DNA from: Trileptium ribeirensis
Lineage: Eukaryota; Nematoda; Enoplea; Enoplida; Thoracostomopsidae
Assembly: GCA_030248225.1 (NCBI GenBank)
Contig: JASANE010029132.1
Span: 1-64,000 of the forward strand
Direction of reading: 5' to 3'
DNA length: 64,000 nt
Position numbers and translations under genes: made by a program. A model generated the notes under the pieces. The model searched no databases. It was not told where the DNA came from and worked only from the letters and a program-made list of their open reading frames with translations. Positions 37,255 to 47,443 of the stretch are shown piece after piece (the stretch's first letter is position 1; every line of letters begins with the position of its first letter).

Positions 37255-37465
37255 GGTGAGAAAGATTACGCCCCTTAAGCTCGGAGCCCCCTCCTGGTTG
37301 ACACCGGTCACGCCTGTGAGAGCGCCCGATCCTTTCCTAAGGCTCCGTATCGCCTCTCCGAGCATGCAAAATTTTGCGAAATTTTTTACAATTTGGGGAA
37401 ATTTGGTTAAAAAAATAGCATAAATTGTCAAAAATTAGATGAAATTTTAGCAAAACTGGGGCACA
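37255..37465 (-). repeat. GC-block/A-tract dispersed repeat
   Basis: gctcggagccccctcctggt and ggctccgtatcgcctctccg are followed by A-tracts about 11 bp apart (gcaaaattttgcgaaatttt, ggggaaatttggttaaaaaa, gatgaaattttagcaaaact). The tccgagcatgc junction recurs inverted at 41050 and 55620. Confidence 0.7.
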
Positions 37466-37864
37466 TGTGTCAATTATAAGCTGCATCAAACGTTATGATC
37501 CTAAACAAATATTTTTATTCGCCACCATTAAAGGGGCCTCTAGATACACCTATTTCAACCTTATAATCTTGCTTGGTCTATTCGACTGTTTGTTAATAAG
37601 GCTCAATTAGAAATGGCGTAACTCAACGCAGCGAAATATCTAGTTAATAAAGCTTGAAGTTTAAAAACAAGCCGGCCAAAACCGTTTAATGAGTGTGTGG
37701 TATCTTTAGCACATTCGATATTTAGGATTAGCGGCATGGTCTTAGTACCGAGAAAAATATACAGATATTTGTTTGTGTGTTTATTTTAGTACCCACCAAT
37801 CATGAGTAGCAAGCAACATATAAATAGTAACATTTCAAAAAAGCCAGGGCAGTATTAGTCTGGA

Positions 37865-38935
37865 AAGTCACAAAAATTAGTGGCATATATGCTACAAATC
37901 GACAATATTTCGGTATCCGAAGAAAATAGATCAACTTTGTAGTTCATCAAAGAGCACTGTCATCGGTGCATTACCTGCACATCGTTTGCGTCACCGATCC
38001 TTCTACAATACGCTCTGAGATCTTAAAGATGAAGGATTGTCTTTTGCATTATTGTCAGCCAGTTTCCCCACAAAACATGACCAAAATTAGTGGCATATAT
38101 GCTACAAACCGACATTATTTTGGTATCCGAAGAAAATACATCAACTTTGCAGTTCCGCAAAGAGCCTTGTCATCGGTGCATTACCTGCACATCGTTTGCG
38201 TCACAGATCCTTCTGCAATACCCTCTGAGATCTTAAAATTGTAGGATTGTCTTTTGCATTATTGTTAGCCAGTTTACCACAAAACATGACCAAAATTAGT
38301 GACATATATGCTACAAATCGACATTATTTTGGTATCCGAAGAAAATACATCAACTTTTCAGTTCCGCAAAGAGCATTGTCATCGGTGCATTACCTGCACA
38401 TCGTTTGCGTCACCGATCCTTCTACAATACGCTCTGAGATCTTAAAGTTGAAGGATTGTCTTTTGCATTATTGTCAGCCAGTTTCCCCACAAAACATGAC
38501 CAAAATTAGTGGCATATGTGCTAAAAATCGACATTATTTTGGTATCCGAAGAAAATACATCAACTTTGCAGTTCCGCAAAGAGCATTGTCATCGGTGCAT
38601 TACCTGCACATCGTTTGCGTCACAGACACTTCTACAATACGCTCTGAGATCTTAAAATTGCAGGATTGTCTTTTGCATTATTGTTAGCCAGTTTCCCACA
38701 AAACATGACCAAAATTAGTGGCATATATGCTACAAATCGACATTATTTTGGTATCCGAAGAAAATACATCAACTTTGCAGTTCCGCAAAGAGCATTGTCA
38801 TCGGTGCATTACCTGCACATCGTTTGCGTCACAGACACTTCTACAATACGCTCTGAGATCTTAAAATTGCAGGATTGCCTTTTGCATTATTGTCAGCCAG
38901 TTTCCCCACAAAACTGCCACAACCCCATACAATGT
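37865..38935. repeat. 209-bp tandem array, 5 copies
   Basis: The landmark attagtggcatatatgct recurs at 37877, 38086, 38295, 38505 and 38714, a period of 209-210 bp. Frames of 92-146 codons on the plus strand cross one or two units and are broken by 1-bp length changes at unit junctions. They look like chance open stretches of a repeat rather than a gene. The array ends abruptly near 38935. Confidence 0.96.
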
Positions 38936-39344
38936 GAAACATTGTTCGCTACAAGGCCATGACCTGCAAGTGCAATTTCAAAACTCTTTTTCCTGTACTA
39001 AACTCAATTTAATATCGTTTCGGATTTACTGAGGTTTCGGTATCGTAAAACGTAATGCTTGAATGATAGTCATTGACACGAAAAATTATATCTTTTTACA
39101 AATATTATTACCCGTTTTTTAATCGTCGACATTCTCTTCGTGTACCCACACAGTTTAGTCGTAGGACTGAAGTTTAATGAAACATAAATAATTTTATTGC
39201 ATAGTCGTAAAATTGTCATCAGTTATTTGCGATAACGATAGTGCTAATTTTTCAACGCATATGATAGTTTAATTTTAATCAAAATTTAGTATTGCCACAT
39301 GTTTTATTCTAATAGATATATGTACATAGATACCCAACGTGTGT

Positions 39345-39555
39345 AAGATATGTAGTGGGGCGGGAATGAGGAAAGTAGGTGATTCCATCGGGTGGTGATA
39401 AGTGTTCGGCAGGGTAACCACTGATTTTTCTTGTATTTCTATATAATTTACTAATTGTTTTCCATAATTTTGTAATTTTGCCCATGATTGAAAAAATTAT
39501 GTATGACGCTTCGGGGTGGAGGGAGGGGCTCTTCAAGGAGACAAATATGGCTTAA
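39345..39555. repeat. GC-block/A-tract dispersed repeat
   Basis: tgtagtggggcgggaatgag, then ccataattttgtaattttgc, then cggggtggagggaggggctc follow the family pattern. Confidence 0.55.
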
Positions 39556-39654
39556 GGAGCTTCTGAGTCTTAGAGTGTAACCAAACGGCCTAGGACACCT
39601 ATATAAGTAATAATACCTTCTCTCTAAATAAACCCGTGCCATTTAGGCTTTAAA

Positions 39655-39770
39655 ATACTAAAATTTCATGGCATATGTTGATAACTTGACATTATACCCA
39701 TTTTGGCTGTAGCCTGTGATAGTGTATTTTGCCGCATTCTGCAAGCACTGTCATCGCCCTATAGCACAAG
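39655..39770. repeat. Solitary diverged copy of the 209-bp unit
   Basis: ctaaaatttcatggcatatg, ttgacattat and ccgcattctgcaagcactgtcatcg follow the order of the first half of the 209-bp unit (ggcatatatgct; cgacattatt; ccgcaaagagcattgtcatcg) with many changes. It is about 700 bp beyond the array. Confidence 0.55.
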
Positions 39771-40063
39771 TAGCACATAAACGTGCATGAATTATATTGA
39801 AAATACGAATATGAAATAGTTTGTCACCATTCGTTATAAACAAATCAAGTATAATATTGCATTAAGATGATTTACGATGTGCGGACACGTGTCCAGTGTA
39901 ACGTTTTATAAATCTTCGATTGCACCAGATTTGATAAATCCGACAGTTTAACCCTCTAATTCCTACCGTTTTTCGACAAGAATGTGCTGTACTAGCTAAA
40001 TCCGACGAATACTACGTGATTGCACGCACATTGTTGTTTGCTCACGTCGCAAGGAGCCTTAAG

Positions 40064-40151
40064 GATCCGAGCAATAGCTCAGATATAGCTAAATGATTAG
40101 TTATTGTGATTTTCACCCGAGTGTTCGGAGTTCAATACCTCGCGGCGACCA
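40064..40151 (+). pseudogene. tRNA-derived sequence, Glu(TTC)-like
   Basis: A box A-like AATAGCTCAGATATAG, a TTTTCACCCG stretch like the anticodon loop region of tRNA-Glu(TTC), and a box B-like GGAGTTCAATACCTC occur in order at tRNA spacing. The D-stem is not closed and the acceptor is weak, so a SINE head or pseudogene is likelier than a real tRNA. Confidence 0.55.
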
Positions 40152-40273
40152 CTAATTGTTCATCGATGCTCCAGACGTAAATGAATTCAGGAAACAAAGT
40201 TTTAAATAGTAAAATATGCCAATGTGATTTAGCATTTGATAACAAAAATCTGAATATATTTCGTCAAGTATAT

Positions 40274-40393
40274 ATTGTTGATTAACATAAAACTCAGAAT
40301 AGATAGCCGCGTTATTGTTGATTAACATAAAACTCAGAATAGATAGCCGCGTTATTGTTGATTAACATAAAACTCAGAATAGATAGCCGCGTT
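40274..40393. repeat. 40-bp tandem repeat, 3 identical copies
   Basis: attgttgattaacataaaac starts at 40274, 40314 and 40354. Each unit ends in gatagccgcgtt. Copies look identical, which indicates a recent event. Confidence 0.95.
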
Positions 40394-41044
40394 AAGTATA
40401 CAATAATTAACTTGTTTACGAATAGATTTTTGACATCGTTTTACATTAGTCAATGTGAAAATTTGTTGACGGAATGTATATACTGTTTGCAGAATATCAA
40501 TAGTACCATATAATATAATATAATGCAATTTTTTATTGAAAGATATTGTGGTACATTGCTATTTTAGTTGTGTAGTCAGGTTGAAGAAAAGAATGACGTT
40601 GGCTGGATTTTTGGAAATAACTGCAAATTTTCAACAAAACCTGAAATTTAGCAGGATTTTAACCCCATATTGCTTTTGTCAAACACGTTAAAGTTTGCCG
40701 ATTTTTCCCAAGCTGACCATTATTCATGATTAGAAATCGAATTTAAACGCAATAAACTGTTCAACAAATTACCCGATAGAGTTCAAAGTATTTTCCCCAA
40801 TACCAAACAGCAAACCGCTATTTCCTAAATTATTACAGATTTTTATAATAATAGAGTTTAACACCTAGGTGTTGGTATAGTGTATTGATGTTAGTTACGT
40901 TTTCTGATTAACGCGGTTGTCCGCATAAGTATTTAAATCGTGAAATAAATATAAAATGCTGAGCACAAACTGCCGTATCTCATGTAATAAAATCTCGCTT
41001 ACCTTGTTGTTATGACACTCGAGCAAACAATAATTTATACCCAT
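40394..41044. other. AT-rich DNA, presumed intron
   Basis: A minus-strand AACAAG|GTAAGCG at 40996-41008 is a good donor sequence, but the upstream open stretch is only a few codons. Nothing else is supported. Confidence 0.5.
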
Positions 41045-41200
41045 ACATGCTGATGCTCCGAGCTGTCAAGAGTCGCGCGGAGAGGCCATCTTATCAGGTA
41101 GAGGTCCGCGGGTGGAGTGGGTCCAGGATGGGAGGGGTGTTGGCAAAAGTTGTCGGCGACCTCATCCCTCCCCTCTAAAGCGACTTACTATGCAACTTTT
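41045..41200. repeat. GC-rich dispersed repeat (catgctgatgctccgag type)
   Basis: acatgctgatgctccgagct followed by gtagaggtccgcgggtggag and gacctcatccctcccctcta resembles 55615-55760 (acatgctgacgctccgaggt). Confidence 0.6.
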
Positions 41201-41531
41201 GTGATCAAAATAACCCAACCGCCCCAACGGAGAATGTGATTACACTGTAAAGCTTTGTACATGATTATTGATTTATTATAATAAATCCCGAACAGTTATT
41301 TTGTAAACTAAACGCTGAAGTAGACACAATTTCATTGCGATGACCTCGTTTATAGTTTTTATCAACTAAAACGTTGACAAACAAGTACTGAATATTATAA
41401 AAAAGTTGAAAGAGAACGCTTGACCGATTTAGAACACATGAAACACGAGCGCAACAGAACGTTTGAGCAAACGAACCATCATCACCTATATATTTATAAA
41501 ATTAAATATGTACAGATAATAAATAATTAGA

Positions 41532-41551
41532 TAAATAAATAAATAAATACA
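41532..41551. repeat. (TAAA)n microsatellite
   Basis: Five TAAA units (ataaataaataaataaata) lie in AT-rich DNA. Confidence 0.85.
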
Positions 41552-41700
41552 CTCATAGTACATCGGTTCATATATTAAAATAAAACTAAAATTTTTGCTT
41601 TACAATGCAGTTGTGCATCGGTCCGATTTTCGTTTCAGCAACATTTTCGCACATTTGTTGCTTAAGATACCTGACTTTACAGGTATGAAAGCATGAAATC

Positions 41701-41777
41701 ATTCTGATTCGGACGAAAACACACGACCTTTCGGTGATTAGATAGCTCGCGCTCTTCAAACTGAGCTACTGTGTGAT
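41701..41777 (-). pseudogene. tRNA-derived sequence with intact D-arm
   Basis: The reverse complement contains TAGCTCAGTTTGAAGAGCGC, a perfect D-arm (GCTC/GAGC) and box A, followed by AGGTCGTGTGTTTTCGTCCG in place of a T-arm. The anticodon stem does not close. It is best read as a tRNA pseudogene or SINE head. Confidence 0.55.
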
Positions 41778-42229
41778 CAGTAAGGAAAAATACATAGCAT
41801 ATAGGTATAGATTTTAGTTAGTTACATACAGTGTTGAACGGGGTACACTGTTCTGTCGGCAATTACGCTTGTGATAATCTGCCTCCAATTTACTCTGTCT
41901 GCAGTTAGGTTGGATACATGAGTAACACAGCTTTGTTTTCACTGGTTGTAGTTCACTCGAAATGACACTTGGACGACTGTGTTTTTGATATCATTGAAGC
42001 AAGTATGTTTGAATGTCCAACGAACACCACCCGGTCGTCGTTTTCAAGTCCTTGGCACTGGGTGTAACAACGATCGCTTTGGGACACATTGCGGTGGCTT
42101 TCTTAGTCCGTCTCCTAGCCAAACCAATCTTTGATTTTGGATCGCAAATCTACCACATATCTATTTCCTTATCTGTATAAAATTGGTTTACTCATTATTT
42201 TATGGCATTGTGTTCTCACGTTAACAGTA

Positions 42230-42480
42230 TGTTCATGGCACAAGTCCTGCTCCGAGACCGATGAACCCCTGCGGCACGACTAGTACCTGTGTTGTGAAAC
42301 AGAGCCAGTTAGCGGAGTTCATGACACAACTCTTGCTGCGAGACCGATGAACTCCTGCGGCACGACTGGCAACTGTGTTGGGAGGCAGAGCCAACTAGCG
42401 GAGTTCTTGGCACAATTCCTGCTGCGACACATATGAATCCCTGCGGTACAGCAGGCACAGCAGATACCCTGTTTTGTTAA
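42230..42480. repeat. ~86-bp tandem repeat, ~3 copies
   Basis: Units begin ttcatggcacaagtcctgct, ttcatgacacaactcttgct and ttcttggcacaattcctgct and contain gcggcacgactgg-like and cagagcca words. Later units are diverged. Confidence 0.85.
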
Positions 42481-42780
42481 GAGGAACCAGAAAGCGGAAC
42501 TAAAGGGACCTAGTGTAAGATGAACAAGTTTGAAATTAGAGCCAAATTCTGAGTTGGTTTAAAAGTTTTAAAAATATGGAGGAACATACAAATGGTAAAA
42601 AACTTTGCGCACACAACATGGTTACGCTTTACTTGCTTGGGCCCAAGTCAAACTGAGGGACACAACGCTATATCTACTGAAAAAACAAAGTCGAGTGAGG
42701 CTTAGGCTTGATATAATGCTTATATGAGGACACTAGATCAGGCAAAACCTCAGGCTTATACTTAGTATAGCGAGAACGGC

Positions 42781-44604
42781 GCATCTTGTATGTAGCTTAA
42801 GGCCCTCAACTTGAGTTTATCAAATGTTTATATGAATATTTTGTATCCTGAAAACCCAAATATTATCTGCAGATGCAAATATAAGACATATATATCCATT
42901 TTAGCACTACAAAATAAGGATCGCAACAAAAACTGTCGTTATAAATATTTTGCAACAGTAAACTTAAACCATCCCGCTTTAGTATTTCGGTCAAAATATG
43001 TTGCAGAACGTTTTTGGTGAAGCGTAATTCGGCACAAAACTTTTCGCGAACACACAACTCTGTGATAAAACTTTGAAATTTTCACCTTTTTGGGCTATTT
43101 TTTAAACTTCAACTCATAGCACGATAACGGTAGCTCTCACAAAAAATGCATAAGGTCAAAGCCTCGATGAAAAAATAGTGGTCTCTATTTTTCGCCGCGA
43201 ACGTTCTATCTCGAGATATAGGTCATGAAAGATAGATACCCAGATGGCCAAATTTCAAAACTTGAACTTTGACCCATTTGGGGGGCCCATTTGGACCCGT
43301 AAAACGTGTTCCACAGATTTAGCGTCTAATGGAAGGGCATAAATAAACTGAATTTGTGATCAAATAAAAATTGTGAAGATCTATCCATCCGGTGATGTGT
43401 TAAAGAAATTTTACGATTTCTGTTGCTATCAAAGTTGTTTGCAAATACTCCGCTCGCTCTGTTTTAAATATATGAGCAGTCTCAACAATTTGACACGCTT
43501 TAGTGAAGTACCAGATGGTGGCATGTCAGTTACAACAATTTGTAAACGGTAACATGCCAGTTTTGCACCTTGCAGACGGTGGCGTGGCACCAATTTGTAA
43601 ATGGTGGCATCTCAGTTGCGAAAATTTATATGTAAATGATGGTGTGTATCAACAGTCAGCGAGTAACTGGCATGACATCATCAATGGTTTGATGCATTTG
43701 GGGCTATCAAAGACTGTGTAGTCGATGCACGCAAATTAAAGGGAACGCGTGCGGAATTATTGTGACAGAAACCATTTTAAATAAGACTCAGAAAATTTGT
43801 GGGTGTTAATAAATTGTACAAAGACAGTTACTTTGAAAATTGTGGGTATACCGAAAATAACACAGTATTCCAAAAATTACTGGGTCTTAGTACCATTACG
43901 TACCATTACGAACGATTTCTTCCTCCATGGTACAAAAGAGGGTGGGTGTGATATTTCCGTTGTCAGACTTGTTTCGAATCTTGCACCATTTCGAAGGAAA
44001 GCGAAGCCACGCATTGGAGCGAGGCCATATTGAGCATGAAATATCAATTAACAGCATTTAAGTCACTAATTGCATTCACCCTGAAATTTTCAAAATTGTG
44101 GGTGCATAAAAATAAGAATTTAAAAATTTATGGGTGCTGCTAAATTGGATGCGCTCAGTAGGTTTTAGGTGAAATCACGACCCAGTAATTTTTATTTTTG
44201 TGGTGCAACTTTTATCCTTCCACTTCATTTTCAAAGTGGACCATCTATTATTAGCGCATTTAAAAGAGTAAAATATTTCAGCAATTAATATTAATGATCA
44301 ATTAAAACAAATTAAAGCTGGTCTTTTCTATACCGGGCCCTCAGATTTGTCATTCACATTTCGATTGCATATGTGTACATCTCAAGCTGACATCCACACT
44401 TTTACCTCACGGTAATTTCATACTTTGGTTCCCAAGCCTCAGAAGTGACTGTCTCACATTTCAGCCCGCGGTTCCGCCCATGTGTCCACTGAATCAAATA
44501 GGATTGATGCAACTTACAAATAAATTCTGCTAGCTTTGTATCAATTAGCGATGGCTCAACTATATTTTGCGGTAATTTAAAAAAACATATAAGAGCAAGC
44601 TTAC
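42781..44604. other. Unique DNA beside the large exon, presumed intron
   Basis: It contains the degenerate repeats at 43503-43690. Frames of 64-78 codons show no domain. It lies directly downstream of the 904-nt exon donor. Confidence 0.55.
43503..43690. repeat. Degenerate ~45-bp repeats
   Basis: ggtggcatgtcagtt, ggtaacatgccagtt, ggtggcgtggcacca and ggtggcatctcagtt recur with caatttgtaaa words between them. The plus-strand 72-codon frame here follows the repeat and has no recognised domain. Confidence 0.6.
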
Positions 44605-45508
44605 CTTAGCGTCAGATCGAAATCTTCTTGAATTATGATTGGAACCGATACTCGATTTCGCAGCCTTTACTTGTTTCATTGTTTTCAGTTGGTTTTCGGC
44701 ACTTGATTTAAGTTTTGACGATGGCACCGAAATGAATTGTAACGGATCGGCAGCTGGAGTTCCGACAGTTTTGCCGGATACTGTACGCGTTGGAATAATT
44801 ACTGAATCTTTGTGTTTATTCTCGCTGTTGTTGTTGTTGTGACTGTAGTTGTAATTAAATACATTAGAGCTTGATAGTGATGATGACTGTTCACTATATG
44901 ACGACGGTGGATATGACAGTTCAGAAGACCGATCATATGAATTGTCCGCGCCACCACTGAGCGAAGTTCCACCGGTAAGATCTAGCGATTCGAATGCTGG
45001 CATCGTTTCTGGTGTAAACGATTTTTGTAAATAATCACTAACTTTTTCACTGTATGCAAGTGGTTGTGTCATAGGAATGCAAGTTTTATTATTGTTATCA
45101 CTAAAACTAGACTGTGTCTCGTGTAAAAGTGCCGATGCTTCAACTTTTACCAATGGAGTCGAATTCTCCTTAGACACGTTCTCGAAGGATCCTGGAGCAG
45201 GTAGTGGGATATGCAGCGGCAGCACACCTTTGGCCAATATCGCAGAAGTGGCCTGTCGGTCCAAACTTGGGTACCAATCTACTGAATACGATCGATGTGC
45301 TCTGGATAAGCAGGAGCTATTCTCTATAACTGACGTCGTACAATTAGTTTCGTTTTGCGCTTTTGTCTGTGAGCAATAGTGTTTTACTAACGATTGCCGG
45401 GGAAGTGTATTTGAAACGTGGGTAATTTCTTCACGTTGAGTCTCAACTATATTAGCAATTAAATCTTGCGATAAATTTTGTTCCGCTGTGGAATCGGAAG
45501 ACGTAACC
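44605..45508 (-). CDS. Internal coding exon, Ser/Asn-rich disordered protein (possible LMO7/LIMCH1-like gene)
   Basis: This is by far the longest open frame in the window, and its ends are splice sites. The acceptor (minus strand) is a T-run followed by CAG at 45509-45511, and the donor is AAG|GTAAGC at 44599-44604. The exon is 904 nt and encodes about 301 residues. It starts at the third base of a codon and ends on a codon boundary. The product is rich in Ser, Asn, Thr and Pro, with a short Asn run (HNNNNSENK) coded by a CAA-type microsatellite near 44825-44840. There is no signal peptide, membrane segment or recognisable catalytic domain. The C-terminal part is basic (KQVKAAKSS, SRRFRSDAK). 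It looks like a disordered linker of a scaffold protein. The first and last residues of the raw open frame lie in intron. Exon status is seen in the sequence; the family is inferred only from the compatible exon at 22028-22146. Confidence 0.85.
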
Positions 45509-45574
45509 CTGAAAAAAATGATAAATAGATCAAAAGTAGGGTATGAATACCTACATGCCAACATAAAGTTTTAT

Positions 45575-45910
45575 ACAGTATTTAGGAATACCGGCAGAAG
45601 AAAATATTTGTTCCAATTTTCTAAAAATTGTCAATCGAAGTTTATTGTAAAAATTAATAGGGATATCGGCAGAAGAAAATATTTATTCCAATTTTGTGAA
45701 CGTTGTTAATAGAATTTTATAGCAAAAAGTTATAACGTTATGGGCAGAAGAAAATATTGCTTCTGATTTTGTGAAAGTGATTAGTAGAATTTTATAGCAA
45801 CAATTTATACAATATTTAGGAATAATGGCAGAATAAAATATTTGTTCCAATTTTGTTAAAATTGTTAATAGAATTTTATTGCAAAATTTTATTGTAAAAA
45901 TTGAAATTAG
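45575..45910. repeat. ~75-bp degenerate tandem repeat in the intron beside the large exon
   Basis: ggcagaagaaaatatttgtt or close variants occur at about 45596, 45670, 45743 and 45826, each followed by an attgt(t/c)aat-agaattttat stretch. It starts less than 70 bp upstream of the splice acceptor of the 904-nt exon, so the branch point must lie in or beside it. Confidence 0.85.
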
Positions 45911-46469
45911 CATATTGTTCGTGGTTCAATCATGGAATTATTTTTAGTGTTTTATTGAACATGACTAATATAGATTTAAGCGTTGTCTATTAAATGACAA
46001 AAAATGACTTCAAATTAAAGATGGAATTCGGGGCAGGCGAAGTGCGGATCGGGTCGGGCCGAGTCCTGTTGGGTCGGGTTGAGGTGCGAGCCCGCGGGTC
46101 AGGTAAAATCGAGTTGCGCCAGACGACAGAAAAATATAATACTCAGAAGTGCAATGCTAATGGTAAAGCTTGAAATTCTCAGCGCAACAGATTAAAGATG
46201 GCTGGAAGACCTTACCAGCTGAAGCACATTAAAATAAAATGTACAAACGTACCCATATATTATGTATATGCAGATATTTTTATAGTCAGGTAATAAACAA
46301 AACATATTTATGTACGCACTTTATATTTAAAACAACGTTGACTGTTTCATTTTACACACTTTAAAAATTTGTTCTCAATTTGCAGTTAGTTCAAGTGCAG
46401 TTGTGATATCGCCGACCAGACGTTTCTGTATGAACTTTCCTTCCGCATTGATAACCATGTAAAATATCG

Positions 46470-46870
46470 ATAACAATATAATGAGGTGTACCTTGTAAGG
46501 ATGTGTTTAGGCCCTTCTGAAGCAAGGGAGAAAAATCAGAGAAGGGTTCCGCCATATTTTTAGGTATAGCCCCCATTGTCTCTGCACCCCCAATCATCTC
46601 TCACACCCAAAAGAGTTCTCCTCGAGACCAGGATTGTCCCTTATCAGGGATAGCCACCTGGTGATGCGAAATTATTTTTCGTTTCTTTTAGGTTTTTACG
46701 TTTTTCAAAAAATATCTTCGCCTAACATCGTCCACACCCTTTCTCCCATGTATCAGTTTTTTCCACTCTTTGCAATGGAAAAGGTTTCAAGGCTTTATCT
46801 TCTTAACGCGGTTGAGGAGGGGCTCTAAATTCAGGGGTCGAAATTTTTTAAAAACTATGGATTTTGGTTT
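46470..46870. repeat. GC-rich dispersed repeat nested in the Merlin-like element
   Basis: A segment rich in CCC runs (gcacccccaatcatctctc) is followed by words such as gaaattttttaaaaactatgg and gcaattttgaccataattttt near 46840-46890. It resembles the GC-block plus A-tract family at 28560, 35250 and 37260. It lies where the missing N-terminal transposase should be, so it may have replaced or interrupted it. Confidence 0.45.
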
Positions 46871-47009
46871 TTACGCAATTTTGACCATAATTTTTGATTA
46901 GACGGACGGATTTCACTCAAGTTCGGATTTCTAGAAAACGCAAAGGCCTATGTAAGAATAGCGTGATATCTTAATAGGTTGCCCTGGTAACAAGGTATGA
47001 AGCCAGACA

Positions 47010-47310
47010 TTGGGAATCCAAGTGAAAATGCCGCGGCCGCACAACCATGCAAGCGTTAATCACCATAATAGACAACTCGTTAATCCTAATAACGCGGAGG
47101 TTCGCAACCACAACATTGACGACCTATGGGGTCGGCTAAAGATGTTTTTTGAGACCGTAGGCATGTTTCGGATGGATTGTTCGAAAGATACGTGGCTGAA
47201 TTTGTATGGCGTCAACAGTTTACGGTTCATCCATTTAGGACTATGGTTCATCAAATCATTGAAGATATGTCGAGTTTAAGATATAAAATGTATATGCATT
47301 TTAGTTTGTT
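47010..47310 (+). pseudogene. Broken ISXO2/Merlin-type transposase C-terminus
   Basis: The first frame reads HASVNHHNRQLVNPNNAEV, then HNIDDLWGRLKMFFETVG. This matches the family pattern HxxVNHSxxFVNPxTGxHTNxIExxWxxxK of DDE transposases of the ISXO2/IS1595 and Merlin group. Near 47190 the match moves to another frame: ERYVAEFVWRQQFTVHPF and RTMVHQIIEDM match the YLxEFxWRxxF...PF end. One frameshift therefore splits the domain. The position normally held by the Glu of IExxW is Asp here. The N-terminal zinc-binding and first catalytic parts are not found in 46100-47000, so this copy cannot encode an active enzyme. Confidence 0.75.
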
Positions 47311-47443
47311 TCGTTTTTTTCTTCCATTGAACCATGCATTTCTTAGATTTTGTGGATATGTATAATATGTGATTTAAAAAACAAACAAAGTCGGGTCGGG
47401 TAGTGCTGGAAAACTCGACCCGAATTCCATCTTTACTTCAAAT

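Larger units (their letters stand above)
46016..47434 (+). mobile_element. Merlin/IS1595-like DNA transposon, TIRs plus 9-bp target duplication
   Basis: The left end reads TAAAGATGGAATTCGGG and the right end, reverse-complemented, reads AAAGATGGAATTCGGG. The 9-mer ACTTCAAAT lies directly outside both ends (46007-46015 and 47435-47443) in the same orientation, which is a target-site duplication of the 8-9 bp size known for Merlin elements. G/C-rich gggtcggg words lie just inside both ends. The interior carries the C-terminal part of a transposase (47010-47310). It also holds an inserted GC-rich dispersed repeat at about 46470-46870. It sits in the intron just upstream of the large exon. The match to Merlin rests on the transposase motifs and duplication length; the TIR sequence itself I do not recognise. 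Confidence 0.75.

Noticed and set aside
37966..38962. 92-146-residue frames across the 209-bp array
   Set aside because: Frame openness depends on 1-bp length changes between units, and no domain is recognisable.
41000..41030. Minus-strand micro-exon ending AACAAG|GTAAGC
   Set aside because: There is a good donor but no proper acceptor; an open stretch of a few codons is not evidence.
44639..45379. Plus-strand frames of 67 and 100 codons
   Set aside because: They are antisense to the well-supported 904-nt exon and lack splice or domain evidence.
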